Of a stretch of 64,000 nucleotides of DNA, positions 50,704 to 60,827 are shown piece after piece. Every line of letters begins with the position of its first letter. The first letter of the stretch is position 1. The position numbers and the translations under genes were made by a program. The DNA is from Afipia sp. (GTDB taxonomy: Bacteria > Pseudomonadota > Alphaproteobacteria > Rhizobiales > Xanthobacteraceae): positions 1 through 64,000 of the forward strand of contig JAFKER010000007.1 of NCBI GenBank assembly GCA_017308595.1, in the 5' to 3' direction. The notes under the pieces are model-generated. The model saw only the letters and a list, made by a program, of their open reading frames with translations. It was not told where the DNA came from and did no database searches.

Positions 50704-50943
50704 TAAGTAAGCTGCCGTGGCTTCGGCGCTGCACAAAGCTAACATTTCCGATGGACCACGGGCATGGTCGGCCGCAAAGATGCACTTGACTGAAGTGGCC
50801 AGACGCAGGGACATTGTGTTCGTTTGTGACGTTTGACCAAGAGATTATCAGAGATCACTATGGATATCGCTTCGCGTCGGTATCGGCGTTCGATACTTCG
50901 ATTCAAACAATTATAAAAAGAACAACAGTCTCTGGAGCGAGCG

Positions 50944-51948
50944 ATGAATACGCCAGCTAGCGCCGAAGATCCCGCAGACTATTCATACGTTTCAACCGGT
51001 CACTTACCCCCTGCAGAGGATATCGTCAGGTTGGTGGATGCCGCCCATGCGCGATTCAAATCAAATACCGATGGACAGAACTCACAAGTCTATCCGGCGT
51101 TAGCCGACGTTCCCAGCCAGCTATTCGGGATATGCGTTGTCGGTACTGACGGGGCCGTTCATTCTGTAGGCGAAGCGGAGCATGAATTTTCCATCATGAG
51201 CGTGTCGAAGCCGTTCGTCTTCGCTCTGGTGTGTCAGGCGGTTGGCGCAGCGCAGGCGCGCGAGAAGCTTGGCGCGAACGCCACCGGCTATGCATTCAAT
51301 TCGGTTGCGGGCATCGAGCGCAGCCCTAACGGGCGTACGAATCCAATGGTCAACGCAGGTGCCATCGCCACCACCAGCTTGGTGCAGGGTGCGAGCGTCG
51401 ACGCCAAATGGAAATCCATCCACGACGGTTTATCCCGGTTTGCCGGGCGCAAGTTGCCGATGAATGAGGAGGTTCTCAAATCCGCCTCGGAGACCAATTT
51501 TCGTAATAGAAGCATCGCGCAATTCCTGCTCAGTGTGAACAGCATTTACTGCGATCCGATGGAGGCGGTGGATTTGTATACGCGGCAGTGCTCGCTGAAT
51601 GTCAGTGCAAGGGATCTCGCCGTGATGGGGGCGACACTGGCTGATGGCGGTGTCAATCCCGTGACCAAAGAACGTGTCGTCGATCCGGCCATCTGCCACT
51701 ATGCGTTGGCTGTGATGACAACCGCCGGCCTGTACGAGACGTCAGGCGACTGGCTCTATGACATCGGTCTGCCCGGCAAGAGTGGAATTGGCGGCGGTAT
51801 CGTAACCGTGTCTCCGGGCAAGGGCGGTCTTGGCACATTTGCCCCTCCACTCGACGCGGCAGGCAATAGCGTCAAGGGGCAGTTGGTCGCGAAGTACTTA
51901 TCGCAGAAGCTGGGTATGGACCTGTTCGTTTCCAAACCTGAAGCTTAA
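50944..51948 (+). CDS. glsA: Glutaminase
   Basis: 334 residues. The serine-dependent active site SVSK (Ser86, Lys89) sits in MSVSKPFVFAL, and PNGRTNPMVNAGAIATTSLV is the family motif. GIGGGIVTVSPGKGGLGTFA closes the active-site loop. It hydrolyses glutamine to glutamate and ammonia. Slightly longer than E. coli GlsA. Stands alone after a ~240-base intergenic region in which I recognise nothing. Confidence 0.9.
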   Translation: MNTPASAEDPADYSYVSTGHLPPAEDIVRLVDAAHARFKSNTDGQNSQVYPALADVPSQLFGICVVGTDGAVHSVGEAEHEFSIMSVSKPFVFALVCQAVGAAQAREKLGANATGYAFNSVAGIERSPNGRTNPMVNAGAIATTSLVQGASVDAKWKSIHDGLSRFAGRKLPMNEEVLKSASETNFRNRSIAQFLLSVNSIYCDPMEAVDLYTRQCSLNVSARDLAVMGATLADGGVNPVTKERVVDPAICHYALAVMTTAGLYETSGDWLYDIGLPGKSGIGGGIVTVSPGKGGLGTFAPPLDAAGNSVKGQLVAKYLSQKLGMDLFVSKPEA

Positions 51949-52017
51949 GCAACCTCGTAATTTAGGCGGAGCCGGTCGCGATATATTTTTGAAGTTCTTA
52001 AAACGGGGAAATCAGGC

Positions 52018-53673
52018 ATGACAACCGCATCTGCGAGCGCAGCTAACCCGGCGATAGAAGTAAAAGCATCATGGGTGCCGATGATAGCCATCGCACTCGG
52101 CCAGATGATCATGTCGTTTAACGTCGCCTCTCTGCCGGTCGCGCTCGGGGGTATGGTGAAGAGTTTTGGTGTTCCGCCGACGACCGTCGCAACGGGCATC
52201 GTGGCCTATTCGATGCTGGTTGCCGGCTTCGTCATGCTTGGCGCCAAACTGGTCCAGCGTTATGGGGCAGCTCGCGTCTTCCGCGCAGCCGTTGTCTTGT
52301 TCTGCGCCGCATCGGCCTTGATGACGTTCAGTCCCACGGCGAATCTGATGATTACGGCCCAGGCTCTCTGCGGCGCCGCCGGTGCCGTCATCGTGCCGGC
52401 GCTGGTCGCGCTCATCGCAGAGAACTACAGCGGGCGTCAGCAGGCGACAGCAGTGGGGGCGTTGGGCTCTGCGCGGGCCGCCGCCGGTGTGCTGGCGTTT
52501 GTGATCGGCGGCGTGTTGGGGACATTTATTGGCTGGCGTCCGGCCTTCGGAATTCTGATCGCCGTTTCCGCTATTGTTTTCTTTCTGAGCTTCCGTCTCA
52601 AGTCCGGGGAAGGACGTCCCGAGGTCAAGATCGATCTGGTTGGCGTTCTTCTGGCGGCCTCAGCCATTGTCTTGATCAGCTTCGGATTTAACAACCTGAA
52701 TCGTTGGGGTTTAGGATTGGCAACACCTAACGCACCGTTCGATCTTTTGGGTCTGTCTCCCGCGCCGATCCTCATCGTGGTGGGAATTGTACTTGGCCAA
52801 GCCTTCTTTATGTGGACGCACAGGCGTCAGGAAGCCGGGCAAACGCCGCTTCTCGCGCTTGAGGTGATCGATTCGCCGCAGGAGCGCGCTGCAGTCTACG
52901 CGATGTTTGCGGTCGTTGCGCTCGAAGCGATGCTGAATTTCTCCGTTCCGCTATATATCCAGATCGTGCAGGGGCAGTCGCCGATAGCCACAGCTGTCGC
53001 CATGATGCCGTTCAATCTCACGGTGTTCTTCACGGCAATGCTGATCGTCCGGCTCTACGGCAGGTTTACCCCGCGGCAGATCGGGCGTTATGGCTTCATA
53101 CTTTGTACCGCCGGTCTGCTGTGGCTTGCCTTTGTGGTGCGCAACGACTGGAGTGCTGTCCCCGTCCTCTTCGGGCTTGTTCTGTTCGGTATAGGTCAGG
53201 GCGCGCTGGTTACCCTGCTATTCAATGTGCTGGTCACCGCTTCGCCGAAAGAACTCGCCGGTGACGTCGGCTCGCTGCGCGGTACGACGAACAATCTGGC
53301 TGCCGCCGTCGGAACGGCGGTCGCGGGCGCGCTTCTTGTCGGCCTGTTAAGTGCAATCCTCCTCGGCGGCGTCGCTGCGAGTCCGAAATTGACGCCGGAA
53401 ATTCAAGCGCAGGTGGATCTCGACAACATCAACTTCATCAGTAACGATCGGCTGCAAAGCGTGATGGCCAACACTACGGCTACGCCGGCGCAGGTGGCTG
53501 AAGCCGTTCGGGTCAACACGGAAGCGCGTCTGCGTGCGCTGAAGATTGGTCTGCTCATTATGGCGGGTATTGCGATGCTCGCGATATTCCCGGCGGGTGG
53601 ACTTCCGAATTATATTCCGGGGGAAATGCCGGAGCCTGGGGCTGTGCCAAAAAAGCGAGAAAATGGAAAGTGA
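52018..53673 (+). CDS. DHA2-family MFS transporter (14-TMS type)
   Basis: 551 residues with about 14 helices. It has an MFS loop VAYSMLVAGFVMLGAKLVQRYGAA, then VGALGSARAAAGVLAFVIGG and later PFNLTVFFTAMLIVRLYGRF. A drug/metabolite:H+ exporter is likely. Starts 69 bases after glutaminase on the same strand; the two may or may not be co-transcribed. Confidence 0.84.
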   Translation: MTTASASAANPAIEVKASWVPMIAIALGQMIMSFNVASLPVALGGMVKSFGVPPTTVATGIVAYSMLVAGFVMLGAKLVQRYGAARVFRAAVVLFCAASALMTFSPTANLMITAQALCGAAGAVIVPALVALIAENYSGRQQATAVGALGSARAAAGVLAFVIGGVLGTFIGWRPAFGILIAVSAIVFFLSFRLKSGEGRPEVKIDLVGVLLAASAIVLISFGFNNLNRWGLGLATPNAPFDLLGLSPAPILIVVGIVLGQAFFMWTHRRQEAGQTPLLALEVIDSPQERAAVYAMFAVVALEAMLNFSVPLYIQIVQGQSPIATAVAMMPFNLTVFFTAMLIVRLYGRFTPRQIGRYGFILCTAGLLWLAFVVRNDWSAVPVLFGLVLFGIGQGALVTLLFNVLVTASPKELAGDVGSLRGTTNNLAAAVGTAVAGALLVGLLSAILLGGVAASPKLTPEIQAQVDLDNINFISNDRLQSVMANTTATPAQVAEAVRVNTEARLRALKIGLLIMAGIAMLAIFPAGGLPNYIPGEMPEPGAVPKKRENGK

Positions 53674-53754
53674 GCGACGGCAGCTCACTGCTGCAAGGCG
53701 ACGTTTTTATTAGACCGTTCAGGGTCGAGCGCAAACCACCAAAAGGAGTGATCA

Positions 53755-54039
53755 ATGAGCCGGATAATTGGTTTTCTTTTTCTGCTCGCACTGATGATCG
53801 TAGTTCCTTTAACAGACGCGCTTGCGCAGAGTTCGACGGCGCGAGGGGCAGTATCTGGTGCGATCATCGGTGGTGCTATCGGCGGTCGTCGCGGCGCCGC
53901 TATCGGGGCTACCAGCGGCGCCATCGTAGGGAGCCACAGGCATCATGCACGCAGCCGTTATTATTGGCGCCACGGTCGCTGCTGGGTTCGTACGTCAAGC
54001 GGAAGATCGCATAAGGTATCAAACAGGTATTGCCGCTGA
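53755..54039 (+). CDS. Small secreted glycine-zipper protein
   Basis: 94 residues with a signal peptide ending LTDALAQ. The middle is a glycine zipper (GAVSGAIIGGAIGGRRGAAI then GATSGAIVG), followed by a His- and Arg-rich tail with two Cys (HRHHARSRYYWRHGRCWVRT). GAGTG-type Shine-Dalgarno (AAAGGAG) precedes it. Probably an outer-membrane or periplasmic small protein; function unknown. Confidence 0.65.
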   Translation: MSRIIGFLFLLALMIVVPLTDALAQSSTARGAVSGAIIGGAIGGRRGAAIGATSGAIVGSHRHHARSRYYWRHGRCWVRTSSGRSHKVSNRYCR

Positions 54040-54182
54040 CATCCCCTTGCTGGGCGCGCATCGCCTGGCGGTGCTAATTCCATCCCGCTCCCCGCTACTT
54101 CGACGCGGAGCGGGTGCGGGGTGGACGAGGCATAATGCAGCGCAGTGTTCGTCGTAGGGTATGCCAGTGAACTGGCTTCTCC

Positions 54183-54785
54183 ATGAAGGCCGATCGAAAC
54201 AGGATTGCCATGAATGAACCCGGATTGACGCCAAATCGGACGACCGACGATGATTTAGGCGGTTTCAGCAAGGCGAGTTTCTTACGAAGGCAATTGCCCT
54301 TTCTGGCTGTGCTGATATTGGCGATTGGAGGCGTGGCCTACTCAAACATTTCTCGCCAGCCTCTCGTGGGCTATTGGGAATTCTTGGCGCTGGCGGTGGG
54401 AGTTGTGTGCGTCGTCACGGAGTGGACTGGCCTCGAAGAAAAGCAGGCCCGCGTCCGGCTGATCTGGACGCAGGCGTTGCATTGGGTAGCTGTTTTAATT
54501 GCGATGAACGTGATGCTGCTGTCCAACGTTCAGCAACATATACCGACATTGGCGACCAGCCTGACGCTGCTGATTCTACTGGCGCTGGGCACCTTTCTTG
54601 CGGGTCTCAGTCTTCTCTCGCCTCAAATCTGTTTTCTCGGCTTCGCTTTGGCGCTCGCGGTGCCGGCGATCTCCTGGCTCAAACAGTCCATGCTATTTTT
54701 GACTTTGGCGGTGATATTTCTGATCGGCCTTGGCTTGATTTTCTGGTTGAGTCGAGGCGAAGGCCGCTCTGCCAAGGATAGATGA
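54183..54785 (+). CDS. Membrane protein of unknown function
   Basis: 200 residues; MNEPGLTPNR at 54210 is an alternative start. A polar N-terminus (~35) is followed by hydrophobic helices (LPFLAVLILAIGGVAYSNIS, EFLALAVGVVCVVTEWTG, LHWVAVLIAMNVMLLSNV, LTLLILLALGTFLAGLSLLS, ICFLGFALALAVPAISWL, LFLTLAVIFLIGLGLIFWLS). No family recognised with confidence. Confidence 0.62.
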   Translation: MKADRNRIAMNEPGLTPNRTTDDDLGGFSKASFLRRQLPFLAVLILAIGGVAYSNISRQPLVGYWEFLALAVGVVCVVTEWTGLEEKQARVRLIWTQALHWVAVLIAMNVMLLSNVQQHIPTLATSLTLLILLALGTFLAGLSLLSPQICFLGFALALAVPAISWLKQSMLFLTLAVIFLIGLGLIFWLSRGEGRSAKDR

Positions 54786-54934
54786 GTGCGGCGATCGACA
54801 CGCTTTCCAGGTCAAGGTCGATTGAGATTGAATGAGGTGATCCTTTGCCGGTTGAAGCGTAACGTGCATTTGCGATACCGTATTCGGTATCGTTTCACAT
54901 CGCAGCGGTCCAAGCCGATGCCAAGGGGCGACCA

Positions 54935-56032
54935 ATGACTGAACTGGACGCCACCCCGGACAGGCTCGCGGAGAACGTTCGACGCCGCCAGTTCTCATAC
55001 GAGGCCGAGGGCGCTGGCAGACGGTTCACCCTTGCGGCGGCGCTCACTGTGCTGGGTGTTGCTATTGGCGCTCTCTTGATCTGGAAGACGTCTTCCAGCC
55101 TTCTCATTATTTTTGCGGGCATTCTGTTTGCATCGTTTCTTGATGCCTGTACCCGGGCACTCGGCCCGGTCATTCCGGTCGGTCGTGCGTGGCGGCTCAC
55201 GCTGGTGGTTCTGGTTCTGACTGCTCTGATTGTGTTGAGCGCCGTTTGGGGGGTAGGGAAGCTGCCCGAACAGGCCCGCGTTCTGATACGCGTTATGGAT
55301 GCGCAGCTTGATGTCTTGCAACAACGCCTTCTCTCCGTTGGTGTTGATTTGTTTGGTCCCGACGGCGGGCGCGATTTCTCCCGCTGGTTTCCTGACCATG
55401 ACAAGCTGTTCGGCCATGCTCAAACGGCGGTCGGCACCGCGGCCAGTTTTCTGGCGAACACCCTCGTTATCGTGTTTCTGGGTCTGCTTTTCTCGCTCGA
55501 TCCAGGAGCTTATCGCGATAGCGTCGTGATGCTGGTCCGGCCCCGGTCCCGGGAACGGGTGCGTGCCGTACTCGACGAGATGGGCAGTGTCCTGCGCTCG
55601 TGGTTAGTCGGGCAGTTCATCAGAATCGTACTTATGACAGCGTGCGTTTGGCTTGCGCTCTATCTGTTGGGGCTTCCGAGCCCATTTCTTCTCGGTGCGC
55701 AGGCCGGTGCGTCGAATTTCGTGCCATATCTGGGCCCAATTCTGGCGGCCATTCCCGTAGGCTTGGTCGCTATGCCTCTCGGTCCTTCGATGCTGATCTG
55801 GGCGGTCGGTATCTATACCGTCATACAGTCTATCGAGGGTTACGTGATCGGACCCCTCATCCAGCGTCAGGCTGTAGAACTGCCTCCGGCATGGACGCTT
55901 GTAGCGATCGTCCTGTTCGGCTCCTTGTTCGGCGTATGGGGTATTGCACTTGCGATGCCTTTGTTTGCAATCGGTCGCGTCGCCGTCATTCGGCTGTATG
56001 TTGAAGATTGGCTGGGAGATGACCATAGCTAG
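54935..56032 (+). CDS. AI-2E family transporter-like protein
   Basis: 365 residues with about seven or eight helices. FILLAGILFASFLDACTRAL-like (LLIIFAGILFASFLDACTRA), a middle soluble segment and C-terminal NFVPYLGPILAAIPVGLVAM and GYVIGPLIQRQAVELPPAWT are AI-2E (TqsA/PerM) hallmarks. The exported or exchanged substrate is not known for most members. Confidence 0.83.
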   Translation: MTELDATPDRLAENVRRRQFSYEAEGAGRRFTLAAALTVLGVAIGALLIWKTSSSLLIIFAGILFASFLDACTRALGPVIPVGRAWRLTLVVLVLTALIVLSAVWGVGKLPEQARVLIRVMDAQLDVLQQRLLSVGVDLFGPDGGRDFSRWFPDHDKLFGHAQTAVGTAASFLANTLVIVFLGLLFSLDPGAYRDSVVMLVRPRSRERVRAVLDEMGSVLRSWLVGQFIRIVLMTACVWLALYLLGLPSPFLLGAQAGASNFVPYLGPILAAIPVGLVAMPLGPSMLIWAVGIYTVIQSIEGYVIGPLIQRQAVELPPAWTLVAIVLFGSLFGVWGIALAMPLFAIGRVAVIRLYVEDWLGDDHS

Positions 56033-56130
56033 CGGTGCGGGCCAATTTGCGAATCGTTCGGCCCGCTCGATGCCGTGGCTTGAACTGAAGAAAGCAATGT
56101 TGTCATGGTCGATATGGTCAGTAGCAGGAC

Positions 56131-57879
56131 ATGACTCCCGTCATTGACCCCCGGCGCGGCGATATTGAGGATGACGCATCGAGCACCAAGCGTCGATCTT
56201 TGCTGTCACTTGCCGGAAGCCTCCTGGTAGAGATCAGTCTTCCCAAGCTAATTTTGTCATGGACAATGCTTTTTGCTGTTCCCGGCTTGCTACTGGGACT
56301 CACGCCGGTTGTTGCTTCCGCCTGGATAAGGTTGGTTTCTCACAAGATCACATCTCCTCTGCTGGGAGTTTGGCCAGCGCTTCTTTTTGCGATACTGCTC
56401 GCTGTTGGATTGTTCGGCGTGCGATCACTGTTTCGCATGGCTGAGAGCAGTTTCTGGTCTTTGAATTCACTCGCCGTCGAACCGGTATACGTCGCTTGCC
56501 GGGAAGGTTTACGGCACCTTGTCGAGAGGCTCCTCCAGTCGCGGCTGGATAAATCCCAACTTGCCAGATTGAGAGCCGGCACCGCAGGGGCGGCGGGGAT
56601 CATCATCTTCGCGGTTGCGGTGGCCGTGCTGCTCGCCTGTTGGCCAAGCTCGCGGTGGCTGGCCAGCTTTATCGACCTTGCTTCGCCCCGTGATCTGGTC
56701 GCTATCGCCGTGGCGAACAGTGTCGTGCTCGTTGCTGCCTATCTCGCGGTTGCCGCTCTCGTTTGGGCCTTTGCCGATGCGACCATGCATCAACCTCAAG
56801 ATTTCGGCGACTTTTCTGCAAGTCCCGATGACGCCCGTATGTGGCGCGTCGCTCACTTGTCCGATATTCATGTAGTTGGCGAACGCTACGGATTCAGAAT
56901 CGAGAGTGGCCGGGCAGGCCCCCAGGGAAATGATCGTCTGAGCCGATTACTTAAGCTGCTGGACGTTACCCACGCGGATAATCCTCTCGATATCATTCTG
57001 ATCACTGGCGACTTGACGGATGCGGGCCGCTCAGCGGAATGGTCGGAATTGCTCGAAGCGCTGGCAGCCTATCCACGACTTGCCGAGCGGATTTTGATTT
57101 TGCCCGGCAATCACGACCTCAATATCGTTGACCGCGCCAATCCAGCACGCCTCGACCTTCCCACCAGCCCAAACAGAAAACTGCGCCGGCTTCGATTCCT
57201 GTCGGCTGTTGACGCTCTTCACGGCGAGCGCGTGCGTTTGATCGATCAGACCCGGAGATGTCTGGCTGGTAGCCTCTCTGAATCGCTGAAACCATATCGC
57301 GCGGAAATCGCAAAGTTTGCCGAGATTGGAAGACCTCGGCTGTCGAGGAAGCTTAATGAGCTATGGGCCGCGGTCTTTCCAATGGTGTTGCCGCCGGACA
57401 GCGACGAGGGCCTCGGCATCATCTTGCTGGACTCGAATGCGGATACACATTTTTCCTTCACCAACGCTCTCGGGATGATCTCGGCGGAGCAGATGAATGG
57501 AATTGAGATTGCAGCCGCGCAGTATCCTCGGGCGTGCTGGATCATCGCCCTTCATCATCACGTTGTTGAGTATCCCAAAGCGGCGAAGGTGCTATCTGAA
57601 CGGATCGGCACCGCACTGGTCAATGGAAATTGGTTTGTTCGGCGGCTTCAGGCGCTGGGAAGCCGGGCAATCCTCATGCATGGCCACCGGCATATCGATT
57701 GGATCGGAAAATGTGCCGGACTGTCGATCATCTCCGCGCCGTCTCCAGTCATGGAGGCGACTGATGACGCCGACACCCATTTCTATATTCATACGCTGGC
57801 CGCACGAAATTGCGGAGAGCTCAGTTTGCTGGCTCCCGAGCGGGTCGTCGTGCCTGCTCGGTCGAAGGCCACCGGCTAG
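56131..57879 (+). CDS. Membrane-anchored metallophosphoesterase
   Basis: 582 residues. The N-terminal ~230 residues have several hydrophobic segments. The C-terminal part is a calcineurin-like phosphoesterase: HLSDIHVVG (DxH), ITGDLTD (GDxxD), LPGNHDLN (GNHD), ALHHH and MHGHRHID (GHxH), all metal ligands intact. A cyclic-nucleotide or phospholipid-related phosphatase is possible; the substrate is unknown. Confidence 0.83.
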   Translation: MTPVIDPRRGDIEDDASSTKRRSLLSLAGSLLVEISLPKLILSWTMLFAVPGLLLGLTPVVASAWIRLVSHKITSPLLGVWPALLFAILLAVGLFGVRSLFRMAESSFWSLNSLAVEPVYVACREGLRHLVERLLQSRLDKSQLARLRAGTAGAAGIIIFAVAVAVLLACWPSSRWLASFIDLASPRDLVAIAVANSVVLVAAYLAVAALVWAFADATMHQPQDFGDFSASPDDARMWRVAHLSDIHVVGERYGFRIESGRAGPQGNDRLSRLLKLLDVTHADNPLDIILITGDLTDAGRSAEWSELLEALAAYPRLAERILILPGNHDLNIVDRANPARLDLPTSPNRKLRRLRFLSAVDALHGERVRLIDQTRRCLAGSLSESLKPYRAEIAKFAEIGRPRLSRKLNELWAAVFPMVLPPDSDEGLGIILLDSNADTHFSFTNALGMISAEQMNGIEIAAAQYPRACWIIALHHHVVEYPKAAKVLSERIGTALVNGNWFVRRLQALGSRAILMHGHRHIDWIGKCAGLSIISAPSPVMEATDDADTHFYIHTLAARNCGELSLLAPERVVVPARSKATG

Positions 57880-57921
57880 TCGGTTAGCGAATGAAGTCTA
57901 AGCTTCTCGTCTGAAGCCGGT

Positions 57922-59283
57922 TCACTTGGGCAAAGTGTCCTTGTAGATCTGGCCATCCTTCATAATCACCAGAAAGTTCTTGGAAGGATCGGCGATGATG
58001 CTGATGTTTTCCAGCGGATTTCCCTCGACCAAAAGCAGATCGGCAAACGCGCCGGGCTCCACGACGCCGAGCTGTCCCGGATACGGATTGCGCTTTCCGG
58101 ACATCGACAGTAATTCAGCGTTGGTCGATGTTGCCATGATCAAAGCCTCGGCAGGCGTGTACCACCGGGTCAGCGAAGCCAGGATCGCTCCCTGTTGCTG
58201 CGCCAATGCTCGGGAGAATAGTACATCGGTGCCCCACGCCGTTTTAAGTTTATATTTCTTTGCCAGATCGTAAGATCTGGCGATTCCGGGCCAGATCTCA
58301 TCGGCTTTTGCTCGCTGGACCGACCCCTCCGGAAAGCCCAGTCTCAGAGCCTCGGGAAGCGGCTGCATGCTTACCCAGATGTTCTTCTCGGCAAGCAGCT
58401 TGGCGGTTGCGTCGTCCATAAGCGTGGCGTGTTCGATACACTTCACGCCAGCGTCGATCGATCGCCGGATCGCAGCCGGTGTAAAGGCATGTGCAGCGAC
58501 GTATGTACCCCAATTTTCCGCTGCTTCGACAGCGGCGCGCAGTTCTGGCTCGGTGAAGGTGGTCACGTCGAGCGGACTGAAGGGTGATGAGACCCCGCCG
58601 CCCGCTGTCAGTTTAACCTGAGAGGCGCCCTGCATGAGTTGCTCGCGCGCGCGCACCCGAACTTCGTCGGGGCTATCCGCCACCATCGCGCCGCCAAGCT
58701 TCTCCATGCGAGTGAGCATGCCACCGATCGTCCGTGGCAGATCGGTTAACTGACGGAAGTCACCATGTCCGCTTGTGATGGTGATCATGGCACCGGATGG
58801 ATAGATGCGCGGACCCTTGACGATACCTTCGTCGATGGCCTGCTTAAGACCAAACACCGGGCCGCCCACGTCGCGAACAGTGGTGAAGCCGCGCATGAGA
58901 GTGTCGGTCGCCTCAGCACCCGCCACGAGGTTGTTGTAACCAACGTCCCCGAACGCCTGCATCGGGGTCACCCGGATCAGCATTGCGTGCCAATGTGCGT
59001 CGATCAGGCCCGGCATCAGCGTCCGGCCGCCGCCAGAGATGATTTTCGTATCAGCGCGGCGGTCGGTCGGGATCGGGGTGGTTGAGATGCGTTCGATGAT
59101 ATTGCCGCGGATGAGGACGTGTGACGGAGCGGAGAGCGATGAGCTTTTGCCGTCGAAAATGCGCACGTTCTCGAAAACGGTGACGGGGGCACCGCCTTGC
59201 GCGCTTGCCTGCGGGCACGATCCAACTGCAAGGATCGAGAGCATTGGCAATGCTAAGGCAAATCCGAGCGTTTTCCCCATCAT
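57922..59283 (-). CDS. Secreted amidohydrolase (imidazolonepropionase-like)
   Basis: 453 residues with a signal peptide (~1-28, ending ASAQ). The metal-binding DAHWH (HxH) is followed by the GHGDF segment, QVKLTAGGGVSSPFSPLDVT (the usual Lys region), AAHAFTP, CIEHATLMD and WGTDVLF, the full set for a TIM-barrel amidohydrolase. Related secreted members are Xaa-Pro dipeptidases or organophosphate-degrading enzymes. Substrate unknown. Confidence 0.84.
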   Translation of the reverse strand: MMGKTLGFALALPMLSILAVGSCPQASAQGGAPVTVFENVRIFDGKSSSLSAPSHVLIRGNIIERISTTPIPTDRRADTKIISGGGRTLMPGLIDAHWHAMLIRVTPMQAFGDVGYNNLVAGAEATDTLMRGFTTVRDVGGPVFGLKQAIDEGIVKGPRIYPSGAMITITSGHGDFRQLTDLPRTIGGMLTRMEKLGGAMVADSPDEVRVRAREQLMQGASQVKLTAGGGVSSPFSPLDVTTFTEPELRAAVEAAENWGTYVAAHAFTPAAIRRSIDAGVKCIEHATLMDDATAKLLAEKNIWVSMQPLPEALRLGFPEGSVQRAKADEIWPGIARSYDLAKKYKLKTAWGTDVLFSRALAQQQGAILASLTRWYTPAEALIMATSTNAELLSMSGKRNPYPGQLGVVEPGAFADLLLVEGNPLENISIIADPSKNFLVIMKDGQIYKDTLPK

Positions 59284-59340
59284 CTTCTCCTGCGGTACGT
59301 TCTGAATTGATCGCGACGGCTTAACCGGGGCAGGTATCTT

Positions 59341-59574
59341 TCAGCGATTTCGAGTGCGCCTGCTGCCATAGTGCGGGTGTTTTCCGCCGCGGTGGCGCCA
59401 ATACCGGGCCTTCCGTGGATGTGCCGCAGCGACGGACTTATGGTGCGTGTCACGGCTCGCGGTCGCGGTGCTCGCATCTCCTATGCCGAGAGGGTTTGTC
59501 CGTGCTTGGACTGAATTGTGAGGCCAGGTCACAAGGGCAAGTGCGACTAACACAAAAGCGAATTTAGGAGGCAT
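59341..59574 (-). CDS. Small secreted basic protein (77 residues)
   Basis: Start at ATG 59574, chosen because GGAG lies seven bases upstream; a longer frame from 59679 lacks support. A signal peptide (MPPKFAFVLVALALVTWPHN, cleavage near VQA-RT) precedes a His-, Arg- and Lys-rich tail ending in RYWRHRGGKHPHYGSRRTRN. Unknown function. Same style as the glycine-zipper protein's tail. Confidence 0.55.
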   Translation of the reverse strand: MPPKFAFVLVALALVTWPHNSVQARTNPLGIGDASTATASRDTHHKSVAAAHPRKARYWRHRGGKHPHYGSRRTRNR

Positions 59575-59770
59575 CACGGTACTCCATGACTTGCTCGTTG
59601 GGAGCGGTGAAACAGAGAGCGCCCGTCCAATGGCACATACAACCGCCAGACAGGCATTCATATAAACGACGTACGCCATTGTGCAGATGACGGCGTACCT
59701 GCTTATTCATGTGGGTCGTGCCCCTCGAAAATTGCGGTGCACCGTTGCTCTGCCTTGATCTGCAGGCGGG

Positions 59771-60244
59771 TTAACGCAGGGTGAGACTTGATACGCCGAC
59801 CGCGAGGTTCAAACCTGTCTGGCCCTGAATCGAGAGCGGCTGCAACGTAACCGAACGGTTTCGTCCGCCGATCAGGACATTCGCACCCAAGCCAAATCCA
59901 AAAGAAGCGTCGCCGCTCGCCCCGACGTAGCGTCCTGCGAGACTGTTGCGCTTAACACGAGATTGTGCGGAAAAAACCAGCCAGAGCAATCGGGATCCGC
60001 TTGTTACGCCAACGTCGAGACCGACGCGCCTCATGCTGCCGGAATACGTATATCGCCGGCCCGTCTCGAAGGAGCGGAAAGTGCAGTTAAGCCTTTGGCT
60101 CGAACCGACGATCAGGCCCACGCTGGGCCCACCTTGACATACGAGCTCACCAGCCCGGGCACGGGATTCCTGTGCATTGGCGTTTGACGCGCCGATGACC
60201 AGAGAAAAACAAAATAGAATCAAAGCCTTTAGTTGCATTTTCAT
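59771..60244 (-). CDS. DUF992 family secreted protein
   Basis: 157 residues with a signal peptide (cleavage near NANAQ). GELVCQGGPSVGLIVGSSQR, LNCTFRS, RYTYSGSMRRVGLDVGVTSG and C-terminal VGVSSLTLR match DUF992. Two cysteines probably form a disulfide. Role unknown, common in Bradyrhizobium relatives. Confidence 0.78.
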   Translation of the reverse strand: MKMQLKALILFCFSLVIGASNANAQESRARAGELVCQGGPSVGLIVGSSQRLNCTFRSFETGRRYTYSGSMRRVGLDVGVTSGSRLLWLVFSAQSRVKRNSLAGRYVGASGDASFGFGLGANVLIGGRNRSVTLQPLSIQGQTGLNLAVGVSSLTLR

Positions 60245-60277
60245 TTCCTGTTCAAGAAAGAGTCGCCGCGAGATCCA

Positions 60278-60601
60278 TCAACGATGGAAATAGCGGCGGC
60301 CAATTACACGTCCTGTTCGCGCATCGATCGTCAGGCGGAGAAGATCGCGTCGCCGGCGGCCTTCACCTGTGATGACCCAGTAACGTCCTCGCATCTCGGC
60401 ATGTCTGACGCGACCGAGGCCATTTCTCTGTGCGATTCTGATTGCTTCCGAACGGTTGATGCGATGGACTCGTCGAACGCTGCGCATGTCGTCGCGATGA
60501 ACGGCGACGCTTTGCGCATGGGCGCTCGAGGTCACACGTGGCGTCAAGTCCGCAAAAAACACGGTAACGGCCACCAGAGCGAACGCTAGAATTTTAATCA
60601 T
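60278..60601 (-). CDS. Small secreted PepSY-like protein
   Basis: 107 residues. A signal peptide (MIKILAFALVAVTVFFADLT ... HAQ) is followed by an Arg/His-rich segment and a PepSY-like core, EAIRIAQRNGLGRVRHAEMR and YWVITGEGRRRRDLLRLTID, ending ARTGRVIGRRYF. PepSY-like domains often inhibit or chaperone proteins at the envelope; the role here is unknown. Confidence 0.65.
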   Translation of the reverse strand: MIKILAFALVAVTVFFADLTPRVTSSAHAQSVAVHRDDMRSVRRVHRINRSEAIRIAQRNGLGRVRHAEMRGRYWVITGEGRRRRDLLRLTIDARTGRVIGRRYFHR

Positions 60602-60827
60602 ATGGACGCTTTCTCAGTGCGCGCTTCCAGGAAGCGCCAATACCCTGCAAGCAGCGGCTCCAAACGTCTCAGCACTCAAGACTAGCAAGACGCTGAACAT
60701 TAGCAACAGCGCTCTAACCGCATCCCTTCGCGGAGTGGTCCGTTTGCAATGTTAGTTTAGATTTGATGGCTTATGCCATTGGTTTTGTCTGCAATTAGGT
60801 CATCGCAGCGCGCTTTGGCGAAAGGTC

